From the NCBI RefSeq assembly GCF_000482385.1, contig NZ_AXVD01000011.1, positions 1 to 64,000 of the forward strand: a DNA stretch of 64,000 nt, in the 5' to 3' direction. The notes under the pieces were generated by a model that saw only the letters and a list, made by a program, of their open reading frames with translations, had not been told where the DNA came from and did not search any database. This DNA comes from Nocardia sp. CNY236 (GTDB lineage: Bacteria; Actinomycetota; Actinomycetes; Mycobacteriales; Mycobacteriaceae). Positions 45,374 to 53,239 of the stretch are shown here, piece after piece (within the stretch, counting starts at the first letter, position 1; the number at the start of each line of letters is the position of its first letter). The position numbers and the translations under genes were made by a program.

Positions 45374-47622
45374 CCGGATGTGCGCCCGGCGCCGACGGGC
45401 GCCTTGTCGGCCGCGAGCAACTCGTCCCACTGCTTCTGAACTTCTTTCTCTGCAGCTGTGGCGACGAAGCCGCTGGGTGCGAAGATCTCCGAGGGCTGCT
45501 GCGGTGTCTCGGTGGTCGTGCGGTCTCCGGAGCGCCAGGCTCGGAAGGCGACGATCGCGCCACTGATCGCCACGATCAGCACCAACACCGCGAAGACGAT
45601 CGACAGGGTGCCCTGGATGAAGGTATTACGCACAATGGCGCCGACATCGTCGGGGGACTTCGCGGTCAGACACAACTCCCCGGCGTCGCGGGCCGCCCGG
45701 CAGATGCCGTTTTGCTTCCAGTATCCGACCCTGGGGTCGGCGGAGAAAATCTTCTGCCAGGACGCGGTCATCGTCACTGTCAGGTCCCAGAGCAGCGGAA
45801 TACCGGGAATCCACGCCCATTTCGCCAGGCCTTTCTTCACCAGGATCACCAGCACCACGGTCAGCGCGATCGCAGCGAGCAGTTGGTTGGCGATGCCGAA
45901 CAGTGGGAACAGGGTGTTGATACCACCCAGCGGATCGGTGACGCCCATCAGCAGGATCGACCCCCACGCGGCGACCACCACGGCCGAACACAGCCAGGCG
46001 CCGACCCGCCACGAGGGATCACGGAACCGTCGCGCCGCTCCGCCGAAGTTGCCCAACGTGTCCGACAACATGAATCGCGCAACGCGGGTACCCGCATCGA
46101 GAGTGGTGAGAATGAACAACGCCTCGAACATGATCGCGAAGTGGTACCAGAACGACTTCATCCCCGCGCCGCCGAGGAACTGGTGAAACACCTCGGAGAT
46201 GCCGACGGCCAAGGTCGGCGCGCCGCCCGTGCGGGAGACCATGCTCGCTTCGCCGACGTCGCTGGCCGCCTGGCTCAGTTCCGCTGGCGTCACCGCGGGA
46301 CCGTCCAGGCCGAGGTTGTTGGTGTAGGCCGCGGCGGTCTCCGGGGTGCCGCCGGTGAGCCCGACCGGTGCGTTCATCGCGAAATACAGGTGCTGGTCGA
46401 TGATCGAGGCGGTGATGATGGCCATGACGGCAACGAACGACTCCATGAGCATGCCGCCGTAGCCGATCATCCGCGTATGCGATTCCTTCGCCAGCAGCTT
46501 CGGGGTGGTTCCGGACGACACCAGAGCGTGGAACCCGCTCAGCGCGCCGCAGGCGATGGTGATGAACAGGAACGGGAACAGCGAGCCCGCGAAGACCGGC
46601 CCGTTGCCGGAGGTCGCGAACTGCGAGACCGCCGGCGCCTGCAGCACCGGCAGCGTGATCAGGATGCCGACGGCCAGCAACCCGATGGTGCCGATCTTCA
46701 TGAAGGTCGACAGGTAGTCGCGCGGGGCCAGCAGCAGCCACACCGGGAGCACGGAGGCGAAGAAGCCATAGCCCATCAGCAGCCAGGAAATGGTCACCGG
46801 TGAGAGGGTGAACCAGTCCGCGCCCCACTCGGTTTCCGACACCCACCCGCCGGCCACGATGGCCAGGATGAGCAGACCGAATCCGAGGGTGGACACCTCG
46901 CCGACCTTGCCCGGGCGCAGGAATCGGAGATACACCCCCATGAACAGCGCAATCGGGATGGTCAGGGCAATCGAGACCACGCCCCATGGGCTGTGGGCGA
47001 GCGCGTTGACGACCACCACCGCGAGTACCGCGAGCAGGATCATCATGATGACGAGAACGCCACCGATGGCCGCCCAGCCGCCGATCACGCCCAACTCGTC
47101 GCGGGCCATCTGCCCGAGGCTGCGGCCGCGTCGCTTCATCGACACCCACAACACCAGGTAGTCCTGTACCGCGCCGGCCAATACGACGCCGACGACGATC
47201 CACAACGTCCCCGGCAGGTAGCCCATCTGCGCGGCCAGTACCGGGCCGATCAGCGGACCCGCGCCCGCGATGGCGGCGAAGTGATGTCCGTAGAGCACCC
47301 GCCGATCCATCGGCAGGTAGTCCTTGCCGTTCTCCAGGATCTCGGCCGGGGTGGCGACGTCGTCACGCGGTTTGGTGATCTTGCGCTCGATGAACCTGGC
47401 ATAGAACCGGTAGGCGACGATGTAGGTGCACACCGCCGCGACCACGATCCATGCCGCATTGACCGATTCGCCGCGCGACACGGCGAGTACTGCCCAGGCA
47501 ATGGCTCCGAACACTGCGATCGCGGCGAATATCGCCTTCTTGGCCGGTGTGATCGGGGACCGGTCGATCACACCGACGGGCGGTAGATCGGCATTGGTCC
47601 GCAGATATTCGACTGTCGCCAT
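45370..47622 (-). CDS. cstA: Carbon starvation protein A-type transporter
   Basis: 750 residues with about 16-18 hydrophobic segments. Family landmarks: GHHFAAIAGAGPLIGPVLAAQMGY cut in two here as GHHFAAIAGAGPLIGPV and AAQMGYLPGTLWI; CGALSGFHALVSSGTTPKLL; and DAGTRVARFMLSD. CstA proteins import peptides or pyruvate during carbon limitation. AGGAGA precedes the ATG by about ten bases. It forms a two-gene operon with the YbdD-like gene. Confidence 0.93.
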   Translation of the reverse strand: MATVEYLRTNADLPPVGVIDRSPITPAKKAIFAAIAVFGAIAWAVLAVSRGESVNAAWIVVAAVCTYIVAYRFYARFIERKITKPRDDVATPAEILENGKDYLPMDRRVLYGHHFAAIAGAGPLIGPVLAAQMGYLPGTLWIVVGVVLAGAVQDYLVLWVSMKRRGRSLGQMARDELGVIGGWAAIGGVLVIMMILLAVLAVVVVNALAHSPWGVVSIALTIPIALFMGVYLRFLRPGKVGEVSTLGFGLLILAIVAGGWVSETEWGADWFTLSPVTISWLLMGYGFFASVLPVWLLLAPRDYLSTFMKIGTIGLLAVGILITLPVLQAPAVSQFATSGNGPVFAGSLFPFLFITIACGALSGFHALVSSGTTPKLLAKESHTRMIGYGGMLMESFVAVMAIITASIIDQHLYFAMNAPVGLTGGTPETAAAYTNNLGLDGPAVTPAELSQAASDVGEASMVSRTGGAPTLAVGISEVFHQFLGGAGMKSFWYHFAIMFEALFILTTLDAGTRVARFMLSDTLGNFGGAARRFRDPSWRVGAWLCSAVVVAAWGSILLMGVTDPLGGINTLFPLFGIANQLLAAIALTVVLVILVKKGLAKWAWIPGIPLLWDLTVTMTASWQKIFSADPRVGYWKQNGICRAARDAGELCLTAKSPDDVGAIVRNTFIQGTLSIVFAVLVLIVAISGAIVAFRAWRSGDRTTTETPQQPSEIFAPSGFVATAAEKEVQKQWDELLAADKAPVGAGRTSG

Positions 47623-47767
47623 CTGCGTACTCTCCTGTGAAACGCGCAGGATCTTCCTGAAACTCGTGTCAACCTATCCGATCGGTGACCGCCGCCGTGC
47701 CGATTCCGCTCGCCGAGTGGTCGGCGTGAAATAGTGATCGAGCGCACGTCGGCTGTCATCATCGATA

Positions 47768-47796
47768 GCCGAACGTATGCTGCCATACGGTTCGGC
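47768..47796. promoter_or_regulatory. Inverted repeat upstream of the carbohydrate ABC operon
   Basis: GCCGAACGTATG, loop CTGC, CATACGGTTCGGC: 12 pairs with one bulged G, 29 bp before the GTG of the binding-protein gene and 145 bp from the divergent cstA start. It fits an operator for a sugar-operon repressor, or an mRNA hairpin. No regulator gene is adjacent. Confidence 0.55.
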
Positions 47797-47825
47797 GAGC
47801 TCGAAATCCGTCCTGGAGGAGGGCT

Positions 47826-49139
47826 GTGTGGGCTGATCCCGGCGCCAGGGTGCGTCGTCGGACACTACTCGGGTCGGCGCTGGCCGCTCCGCTGATGGCG
47901 GCCGGCGGCTGCGGGCCCGACGATGATGCCCTGACCTTCTTCTTCCAGGCCAGACCGGACGAAGCGCGGGTACGGCTGCGGATCATCGACGAGTTCCGTC
48001 GACGGCATCCGGACATCAGGATCCGTACCCTCGTGTCCGGGCCGGATCCGCTTCAACAGATGCTCACCTACTGTGCGGGTGGCCGGTGCCCCGACGTTCT
48101 GATGGCGTGGGAGCTGCTGTATTCCGGACTGGCCGCGCGCGGCGTGCTCCTGGATCTGAACACGCTGCTGGATCGCGATCCGAACTATGCTGCCGCACTG
48201 CGCGCCGACAGCTATCCGGCGCTGTATCGCACCTTCAGTTATGCGGGCGGTCAATACGCTCTGCCCGAGCAGTGGTCGGGGGTGTTCGTGTACTACCACC
48301 GGGAACGGCTGGCCGAGCTCGGGGTCGTCCCACCTTCGCGTTGGCGTGACGCCTGGTCGTTCGAGGAGTTTCTCCAGGTCGCTCGCGCAGCGACCCGGTA
48401 CGACTCGAGCGGCCGCACCCGATGGGGTTTCGTGGATGCCTGGGTTCCGTATTTCTCCGCGGCCTGTTTCGGCATGAACAACGGCGCCGAGTGGTTCACC
48501 CCGTCGGTGGATCCGACCAGGACCAATCTGGGTGATCCGCGGTTCGCGGCCGGGTTCCAGTTCTATGCCGATCTCGCGGTCCGTCATGGTGTAGCGCCGA
48601 AGACGGCCGAAACCCTGTCGATCTCGGCGCCGGACCTGTTCCGCAGTGGCCGAGCCGCGATGGCTCTGGGCGGGCATTGGCTGTTCTCCGAATTCGCCGG
48701 ACACGACGATCTGCCGCTCGACGTCACAGTCTTGCCCGTCGGCCCGCACGGCGGTCCGGGCGCCATCACCGACGTCGGCAGCACCGGCTTGGCCATCGCC
48801 GCGGACAGTCCGCGGATCGAGCAGGCGTGGGAGTTCGTCAAGTTCGCGACCGGCCCGGTGGGTCAGGCGATCATCGCCGCGTCCGGGTTGTTCGTTCCCG
48901 TGCTCAAATCCGCCATGGAATCCCCGGGGTTCGCCGCCGCGCATCGTGATGTCCGCAATCTCGAGGTCTTCACCGACGGTCCGGCTCACTCGCGTCCATT
49001 GGCGGTGACTCCTGCGTGGGGTAAGGTTTCCGCCCTGCTGGACCGTGGCTGCAATCGGGTCTTGCGCGGCGCCGCCACGGCTGCGTCACTCCGCGGTCGT
49101 TTCGCCGCCGAGGTCGACGCTCTACTGCGGGCATGGTGA
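47826..49139 (+). CDS. Carbohydrate ABC transporter substrate-binding lipoprotein (Tat-type signal)
   Basis: 437 residues of the extracellular solute-binding protein family 1. The N-terminus VRRRTLLGSALAAPLMAAGGC combines a twin-arginine pattern (RRRTLL) with a lipobox ending in AGGC, so Tat export and acylation are likely. Typical later segments: FFFQARPDEARVRLRIIDEF, YALPEQWSGVFVYY, AMALGGHWLFSEF and EQAWEFVKFATGPVGQ. GTG start after GGAGGAGGG. It overlaps the first permease gene by 7 nt. The sugar bound is unknown. Confidence 0.88.
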   Translation: MWADPGARVRRRTLLGSALAAPLMAAGGCGPDDDALTFFFQARPDEARVRLRIIDEFRRRHPDIRIRTLVSGPDPLQQMLTYCAGGRCPDVLMAWELLYSGLAARGVLLDLNTLLDRDPNYAAALRADSYPALYRTFSYAGGQYALPEQWSGVFVYYHRERLAELGVVPPSRWRDAWSFEEFLQVARAATRYDSSGRTRWGFVDAWVPYFSAACFGMNNGAEWFTPSVDPTRTNLGDPRFAAGFQFYADLAVRHGVAPKTAETLSISAPDLFRSGRAAMALGGHWLFSEFAGHDDLPLDVTVLPVGPHGGPGAITDVGSTGLAIAADSPRIEQAWEFVKFATGPVGQAIIAASGLFVPVLKSAMESPGFAAAHRDVRNLEVFTDGPAHSRPLAVTPAWGKVSALLDRGCNRVLRGAATAASLRGRFAAEVDALLRAW

Positions 49140-50035
49140 ACCGCCCGGGGCGACTGCGAGCGGCGCGGCGGCGAGAACGAGCCGGTTGGGCGTTTGTCGC
49201 ACCGAATATCGTTGCAGTCGCAGTGTTCTCGGTATTTCCGTTGGGTTTTTCCCTCTATATGAGTTTTCACTCGTGGGACCTGTTCGGCCCGATGCGGTTC
49301 ATCGGTCTGGGTAACTATCGCCGGCTGCTCGGCTCCGACCCGTTGTTTCTGATCGCCGTGCGCAACACCGCGGTCTTTACGGTCTCGACCGTCGCGTTCA
49401 CTGTGGCGATCGGGCTCGCCGTTGCGGCGGTGCTGAATCGACGCGTGGGCGGTATCGGGATCTTTCGGACGATTGCCTTTCTTCCGCTGGCCGCGTCGGC
49501 GGTCGCCATGGCAGTGGTCTGGCGGTTTCTGTTCACCAGTGACGGGTTGGTGAACAGCGCGCTGGGCTGGATCGGTATCGATGCGGTGCCCTGGTTGACC
49601 GACCCGGACTGGGCGTTGGTCGCGCTGAGCATCGTCACCATCTGGAAGAGCGTGCCGTTCGCCGCGGTGATCCTGCTCGCGGCCATGCACGGGGTGCCGG
49701 AGACGCTCTATGAGGCAGCCGAGCTCGACGGCGCCGGTGCGCTGCGGCGATTTCGTACGATCACCGTGCCGTTGATCCGGGGTCCGCTGTCGTTCGTCCT
49801 GCTCATCACGATCATCGGCTCGGTGCAGGCCTTCGACCAGGCCTATGCGCTGACCGGCGGTAACGGTGGCCCGGAAACCGGTACCTACCTGCTGGGAATC
49901 ATGCTGTTCCAGCATGCCTTCGGCTTCTACGAAATCGGGTATGCCTCGGCGTTGGCCTGGGCGATGTTCGCGATGTTGTTCCTGGTGACCCTGCTGCAAC
50001 TGCGGCTGGCCCGACGGGCGGAGGTCGAGACGTGA
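49133..50035 (+). CDS. Carbohydrate ABC transporter permease, MalF type
   Basis: 300 residues, six hydrophobic segments. The EAA loop that docks to the ATPase is EAAELDGAGALRRFRTITVP. N-terminal segment FVAPNIVAVAVFSVFPLGFS is typical of MalF/UgpA proteins. It overlaps the binding-protein gene by 7 nt and the next permease gene by 4 nt. No ATPase gene follows, so it must pair with a shared MsiK-like ATPase encoded elsewhere. Confidence 0.92.
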   Translation: MVNRPGRLRAARRRERAGWAFVAPNIVAVAVFSVFPLGFSLYMSFHSWDLFGPMRFIGLGNYRRLLGSDPLFLIAVRNTAVFTVSTVAFTVAIGLAVAAVLNRRVGGIGIFRTIAFLPLAASAVAMAVVWRFLFTSDGLVNSALGWIGIDAVPWLTDPDWALVALSIVTIWKSVPFAAVILLAAMHGVPETLYEAAELDGAGALRRFRTITVPLIRGPLSFVLLITIIGSVQAFDQAYALTGGNGGPETGTYLLGIMLFQHAFGFYEIGYASALAWAMFAMLFLVTLLQLRLARRAEVET

Positions 50036-50919
50036 CCCGCCGTCCGGCGCTGTCTGCGCGGGCGGTGGTCGCGCGCGCTCGGGCCGACCGGGCGATCAGG
50101 CGCCGGGTGGTCCGGGGCACTGCGGCGTATGTCGGGCTGGTCGGTATTGCGTGGTGCGCGCTCGTACCGATCCTGTGGGCCGTGTCCGGGTCGCTGAAGC
50201 GAAATGGTGAAATCGTCGACGCCGCACTGCTTCCACACGATCCTCAGTGGTCGAACTACGCGAAAGTATTCGAGTTGTTGCCGCTGGGGCGGATGTTGCT
50301 CAACACCATGGTCTATGCGCTCTGCGTCACCGCAGGACAGGTCTTCTTCTGTTCACTGGCCGGCTATGCGTTCGCGCGGTTGACCTTTCGCGGACGAGAC
50401 CTGCTGTTTCTGGCCTACCTCGCAACACTGTTGGTACCGCTGACCGTGACGGTGATCCCACAGTTCCTGTTGATGCGTGCGTTCGGGTGGGTGGACACAC
50501 CATGGGCAATGATCGTGCCGGGCCTGTTCGGCAGTGCGTTCGGGACCTACCTGATGCGCCAGTTCTTCCGCACGCTGCCCAGCGAGTTGGAGGAGGCGGC
50601 CATCCTCGACGGCTGTTCTCCGTGGCAGGTCTACTGGCGCGTCCTGCTGCCACATGCCCGTCCTGCGGTGATGGTGCTGGCCGTCCTGACCTGGATCACG
50701 GTGTGGAACGACTTCTTGTGGCCACTGGTCATGATCCAACGTGCCGACATCGCCACCGCAACGCTGGGGCTGGTCCGACTGCAGGGCCAGTACCACACTC
50801 AGTGGCCGCTTCTCATGACTGCCGCAGTTGTCGTGCTCTTGCCGCTGGTAGTGATCTATTCGATTGCTCAGCGTGCGTTCGTTCGCGGCGTTGCATTGTC
50901 CGGCATCGGTGGGCGCTAG
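50032..50919 (+). CDS. Carbohydrate ABC transporter permease, MalG type
   Basis: 295 residues, six hydrophobic segments. EAA loop EEAAILDGCSPWQVYWRVLLP and the MalG-like N-terminal ILWAVSGSLKRNGEI are visible; the C-terminal AQRAFVRGVALSGIGG is the usual AQRxFVxGxxxGAVKG element in variant form. The GTG start overlaps the preceding stop (GTGA). Last gene of the three-gene operon. Confidence 0.92.
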   Translation: MTRRPALSARAVVARARADRAIRRRVVRGTAAYVGLVGIAWCALVPILWAVSGSLKRNGEIVDAALLPHDPQWSNYAKVFELLPLGRMLLNTMVYALCVTAGQVFFCSLAGYAFARLTFRGRDLLFLAYLATLLVPLTVTVIPQFLLMRAFGWVDTPWAMIVPGLFGSAFGTYLMRQFFRTLPSELEEAAILDGCSPWQVYWRVLLPHARPAVMVLAVLTWITVWNDFLWPLVMIQRADIATATLGLVRLQGQYHTQWPLLMTAAVVVLLPLVVIYSIAQRAFVRGVALSGIGGR

Positions 50920-51000
50920 GCGATCCGGCATGCGACCGGTGGCCGGGGACGCCGGCGCAGGGGCAGCGCCGCACCGGTGGTAGCGGGCGCGGGGTATCGC

Positions 51001-51021
51001 AGTCTACGCGACGCGTAGACT
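51001..51021. promoter_or_regulatory. Perfect inverted repeat overlapping the putative ychF promoter
   Basis: AGTCTACGCG-A-CGCGTAGACT, 10 of 10 pairs. Its right arm contains TAGACT, a good -10 element, placed so that transcription would begin at or just before the ychF GTG (leaderless mRNA). A protein bound here would block the polymerase directly. Confidence 0.6.
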
Positions 51022-51030
51022 CTGGTGCTC

Positions 51031-52128
51031 GTGAGTCTCACCCTCGGAATCGCCGGCCTGCCCAACGTCGGAAAGTCGACGTTGTTCAACGCGTTGACCA
51101 AGAACGACGTGCTCGCCGCGAACTACCCGTTCGCGACCATCGAGCCCAATGTCGGCGTGGTTCCATTGCCCGATACCCGGCTGCAGACCTTGGGCGAGAT
51201 CTTCTCCTCCGAGCGGATCGTGCCCGCCACGGTGTCGTTCGTCGATATCGCGGGGATCGTGAAGGGCGCGTCCGAAGGCGCGGGCTTGGGCAACAAGTTC
51301 CTCGCCAATATTCGTGAAGCCGACGCCATCTGCCAAGTGGTTCGAGTTTTCGCCGACGACGATGTGGTGCACGTCGACGGCCGGGTCGATCCGGCGGCCG
51401 ACATCGAGGTGATCGAGACCGAACTCATCCTCGCCGACTTGCAGACCTTGGCGAAGGCGGTCGTCCGATTGGACAAGGAAGCCAAGGTGAAGAAGGAGCG
51501 CAGGCCCGTCGCCGAGGCCGCCAAGGCCGCCGTGGGTATTCTCGACAGCGGCACCACCTTGTTCGCCGCCGGTGACGCGGTCGAGGTCGAATTGCTGAAG
51601 GAACTGTCGCTGCTGACCACCAAGCCCTTCCTCTACGTGTTCAACGCCGATGAATCGGTACTCACCGACGAGGCGAGGGTTGCGCAGCTGCGGGCCTCGG
51701 TGGCCCCGGCCGATGCGGTGTTCCTGGATGCCAAAGTGGAGGCCGAGCTTCTCGAACTCGATGAGGAATCCGCCGCCGAACTGCTGGAATCCATCGGCCA
51801 GTCCGAACCCGGCCTACACGCTTTGGCGCGGGCCGGGTTCCACACTCTGGGGCTGCAGACCTACCTCACCGCAGGGCCGAAAGAGGCGCGCGCGTGGACC
51901 ATTCACCAAGGCGACACCGCGCCGAAGGCTGCGGGCGTCATCCATACCGACTTCGAGCGCGGCTTCATCAAAGCGGAGGTCGTGGCCTTCGACGACCTGG
52001 TTGCCGCCGGCTCGCTGGCAGCCGCCAAAGCCGCGGGCAAGGTCCGGATGGAAGGCAAGGACTACGTGATGGCAGAGGGCGACGTCGTGGAGTTCCGAAC
52101 CGGGATTGCCGCCAGCTCGAAACGCTGA
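51031..52128 (+). CDS. ychF: Redox-regulated/ribosome-binding ATPase YchF
   Basis: 365 residues. P-loop GLPNVGKSTLFNALT near the start, then NYPFATIEPN, VDIAGIVKGASEGAGLGNKFL, and the C-terminal TGS-like region with TAGPKEARAWTIHQGDTAPKA cut here as AGPKEARAWTIHQGD; KDYVMAEGDVVEFR ends the protein. YchF binds ribosomes and hydrolyses ATP in stress control. GTG 51031 matches the homologous start; GTG 51025 is two codons upstream. Collinear with Rv1112, but separated from Rv1111c by about 12.6 kb. Confidence 0.94.
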   Translation: MSLTLGIAGLPNVGKSTLFNALTKNDVLAANYPFATIEPNVGVVPLPDTRLQTLGEIFSSERIVPATVSFVDIAGIVKGASEGAGLGNKFLANIREADAICQVVRVFADDDVVHVDGRVDPAADIEVIETELILADLQTLAKAVVRLDKEAKVKKERRPVAEAAKAAVGILDSGTTLFAAGDAVEVELLKELSLLTTKPFLYVFNADESVLTDEARVAQLRASVAPADAVFLDAKVEAELLELDEESAAELLESIGQSEPGLHALARAGFHTLGLQTYLTAGPKEARAWTIHQGDTAPKAAGVIHTDFERGFIKAEVVAFDDLVAAGSLAAAKAAGKVRMEGKDYVMAEGDVVEFRTGIAASSKR

Positions 52129-52137
52129 CGACATGGG

Positions 52138-52162
52138 CGCCAGCAGCGGCTGATCGCTGGCG
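52138..52162. terminator. Bidirectional hairpin between ychF and the CsoR/CstR-type gene
   Basis: CGCCAGC pairs perfectly with GCTGGCG around an 11-nt loop, between two convergent stops 37 bp apart. Confidence 0.5.
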
Positions 52163-52165
52163 GCT

Positions 52166-52426
52166 TCACGCCATGGCGAGGAACAACCGTTCCAACTTCT
52201 TGGTGTCCACACTGTTCGGGCCATCATTGACGATGCAGTGCTGCAGGCCCGTGGCGACCAGGGCGTAGCCGCTGCGACTGAGCGCCTTGTTCACTGCGGC
52301 GAGTTGGGTGAGCACGTCCTCGCATTCCGAACCCGCTTCCATCATGCGTATGACGGAAGCGAGGTGTCCGTGTGCCCGCTTCATTCGGGTGATCACAGCT
52401 TTCATCTCCTCGGGTTCGAGCCGCAT
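52166..52426 (-). CDS. CsoR/CstR-family transcriptional repressor
   Basis: 86 residues, all-helical DUF156 fold. MKRAHGHLASVIRMMEAG is the first helix and C35 (SECEDVLTQ) and C64 (LQHC) are the two conserved thiols. The Cu-ligand His four residues before the second Cys in M. tuberculosis CsoR is Gly60 here, so a copper site is incomplete; a persulfide- or electrophile-sensing (CstR-like) role fits better. Three TATCCCC/GGGGATA operators in the window match the family's G-tract sites. Divergent from the AhpD-like gene. Confidence 0.88.
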   Translation of the reverse strand: MRLEPEEMKAVITRMKRAHGHLASVIRMMEAGSECEDVLTQLAAVNKALSRSGYALVATGLQHCIVNDGPNSVDTKKLERLFLAMA

Positions 52427-52487
52427 CGTCGTCCTCTCGTAGCAGTAGGCCAGTGGCCGCATCGATTACGCGCCGCACGGCCATTGT

Positions 52488-52505
52488 ATATCCCCCTGGG
52501 GGTAT
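52488..52505. promoter_or_regulatory. CsoR/CstR operator 1 (regulator side)
   Basis: ATATCCCCCTGGGGGTAT, a near-perfect palindrome of the ATACCCC/GGGGTAT class bound by this regulator family, 62 bp before the repressor's start codon. Confidence 0.8.
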
Positions 52506-52519
52506 GCTACTGTTCGACT

Positions 52520-52537
52520 TATCCCCCCTGGGGGATA
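52520..52537. promoter_or_regulatory. CsoR/CstR operator 2 (AhpD-like side)
   Basis: TATCCCCC-CT-GGGGGATA with perfect 8-bp arms, 61 bp before the AhpD-like start. The two sites are almost equidistant from the two divergent genes. Confidence 0.82.
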
Positions 52538-52597
52538 CTGCCCTGGTCGTCGTCGCGCGGGCCGCGGTGCTCGCAGCGCAAGTGAAAGGACAACTCG

Positions 52598-52993
52598 ATG
52601 CCACCACTCACCGAGCCCGCGCATACCACCACCCATGGCACAGCCGTGCTGCGCGAGCTCTCGCCGCAACATCGTCGGCTCCGGCGCGCCATCCCGGAGG
52701 TCTATCGAGGCTTCGGCGAGCTCAGCAACGCCGCGTTCACCTCCGGTGCGCTCGACCGCAAGACGAAAGAGTTGATCGCGCTGGCCATCGGTGTGGTCGG
52801 TGGATGCGATGGCTGCATCGCCTCACACGGCCAGGCAGCAGCCCGCGCCGGAGCCACCCGTCAGGAGGCTGCCGAGGCCATCGGCGTCACGTTCCTGATG
52901 CATGGCGGTCCCGCCACCATCCACGGCGCCCGCGCCTATGATGCCTTCTGCGAATTCGCCGACGCCGTCGATGACGGCGACAGCCCGGCGTGA
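52598..52993 (+). CDS. AhpD-like carboxymuconolactone decarboxylase-fold protein
   Basis: 131 residues. LDRKTKELIALAIGVVGGCD then GCIASHGQAAARAGAT holds the CxxC-x-x-x-H redox motif of the AhpD/CMD family; EAAEAIGVTFLMHGGPATIHG is the usual C-terminal part. Such proteins act as peroxide- or thiol-handling disulfide relays. AAAGGA precedes the ATG by 8 bases. Controlled by operator 2, so it is probably induced by whatever the divergent regulator senses. Confidence 0.88.
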   Translation: MPPLTEPAHTTTHGTAVLRELSPQHRRLRRAIPEVYRGFGELSNAAFTSGALDRKTKELIALAIGVVGGCDGCIASHGQAAARAGATRQEAAEAIGVTFLMHGGPATIHGARAYDAFCEFADAVDDGDSPA

Positions 52994-53017
52994 CGATCGG
53001 GAGAAGGGGCGCTACAC

Positions 53018-53179
53018 ATGTGTCGACCTGTTGGTTGCAGATCATGCGGTAAGACCACCTGGGCCGGCTGTGGCCAGCACATCGCGCAGGTCCAGGCTCT
53101 CGTTCCCACCGAGCAATGGTGCTCCGGTCATCGCGACGACGAGCGGAGCACCTGGCTGCGTCGAATACTGAGCCGCTGA
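53018..53179 (+). CDS. Small Cys-rich, probable zinc-binding protein (53 aa)
   Basis: MCRPVGCRSCGKTTWAGCGQ is followed by HIAQVQALVPTEQWCSGH and a basic tail RRILSR. Five Cys and two His are arranged as C-x4-C-x2-C ... C-x2-H ... C-x2-H, a likely structural zinc site. Short actinobacterial proteins of this form are widespread and uncharacterised. A GAGAAGGGG sequence lies about ten bases before the ATG. It begins 25 bp after the AhpD-like stop, so it is probably in the same CsoR/CstR-controlled transcript. Confidence 0.72.
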   Translation: MCRPVGCRSCGKTTWAGCGQHIAQVQALVPTEQWCSGHRDDERSTWLRRILSR

Positions 53180-53239
53180 CGGCTCATTCGCGGCCCACCG
53201 CCCCGAGTGGACGGCGGGTGGCTCGTCGGTCGCAGGTGG

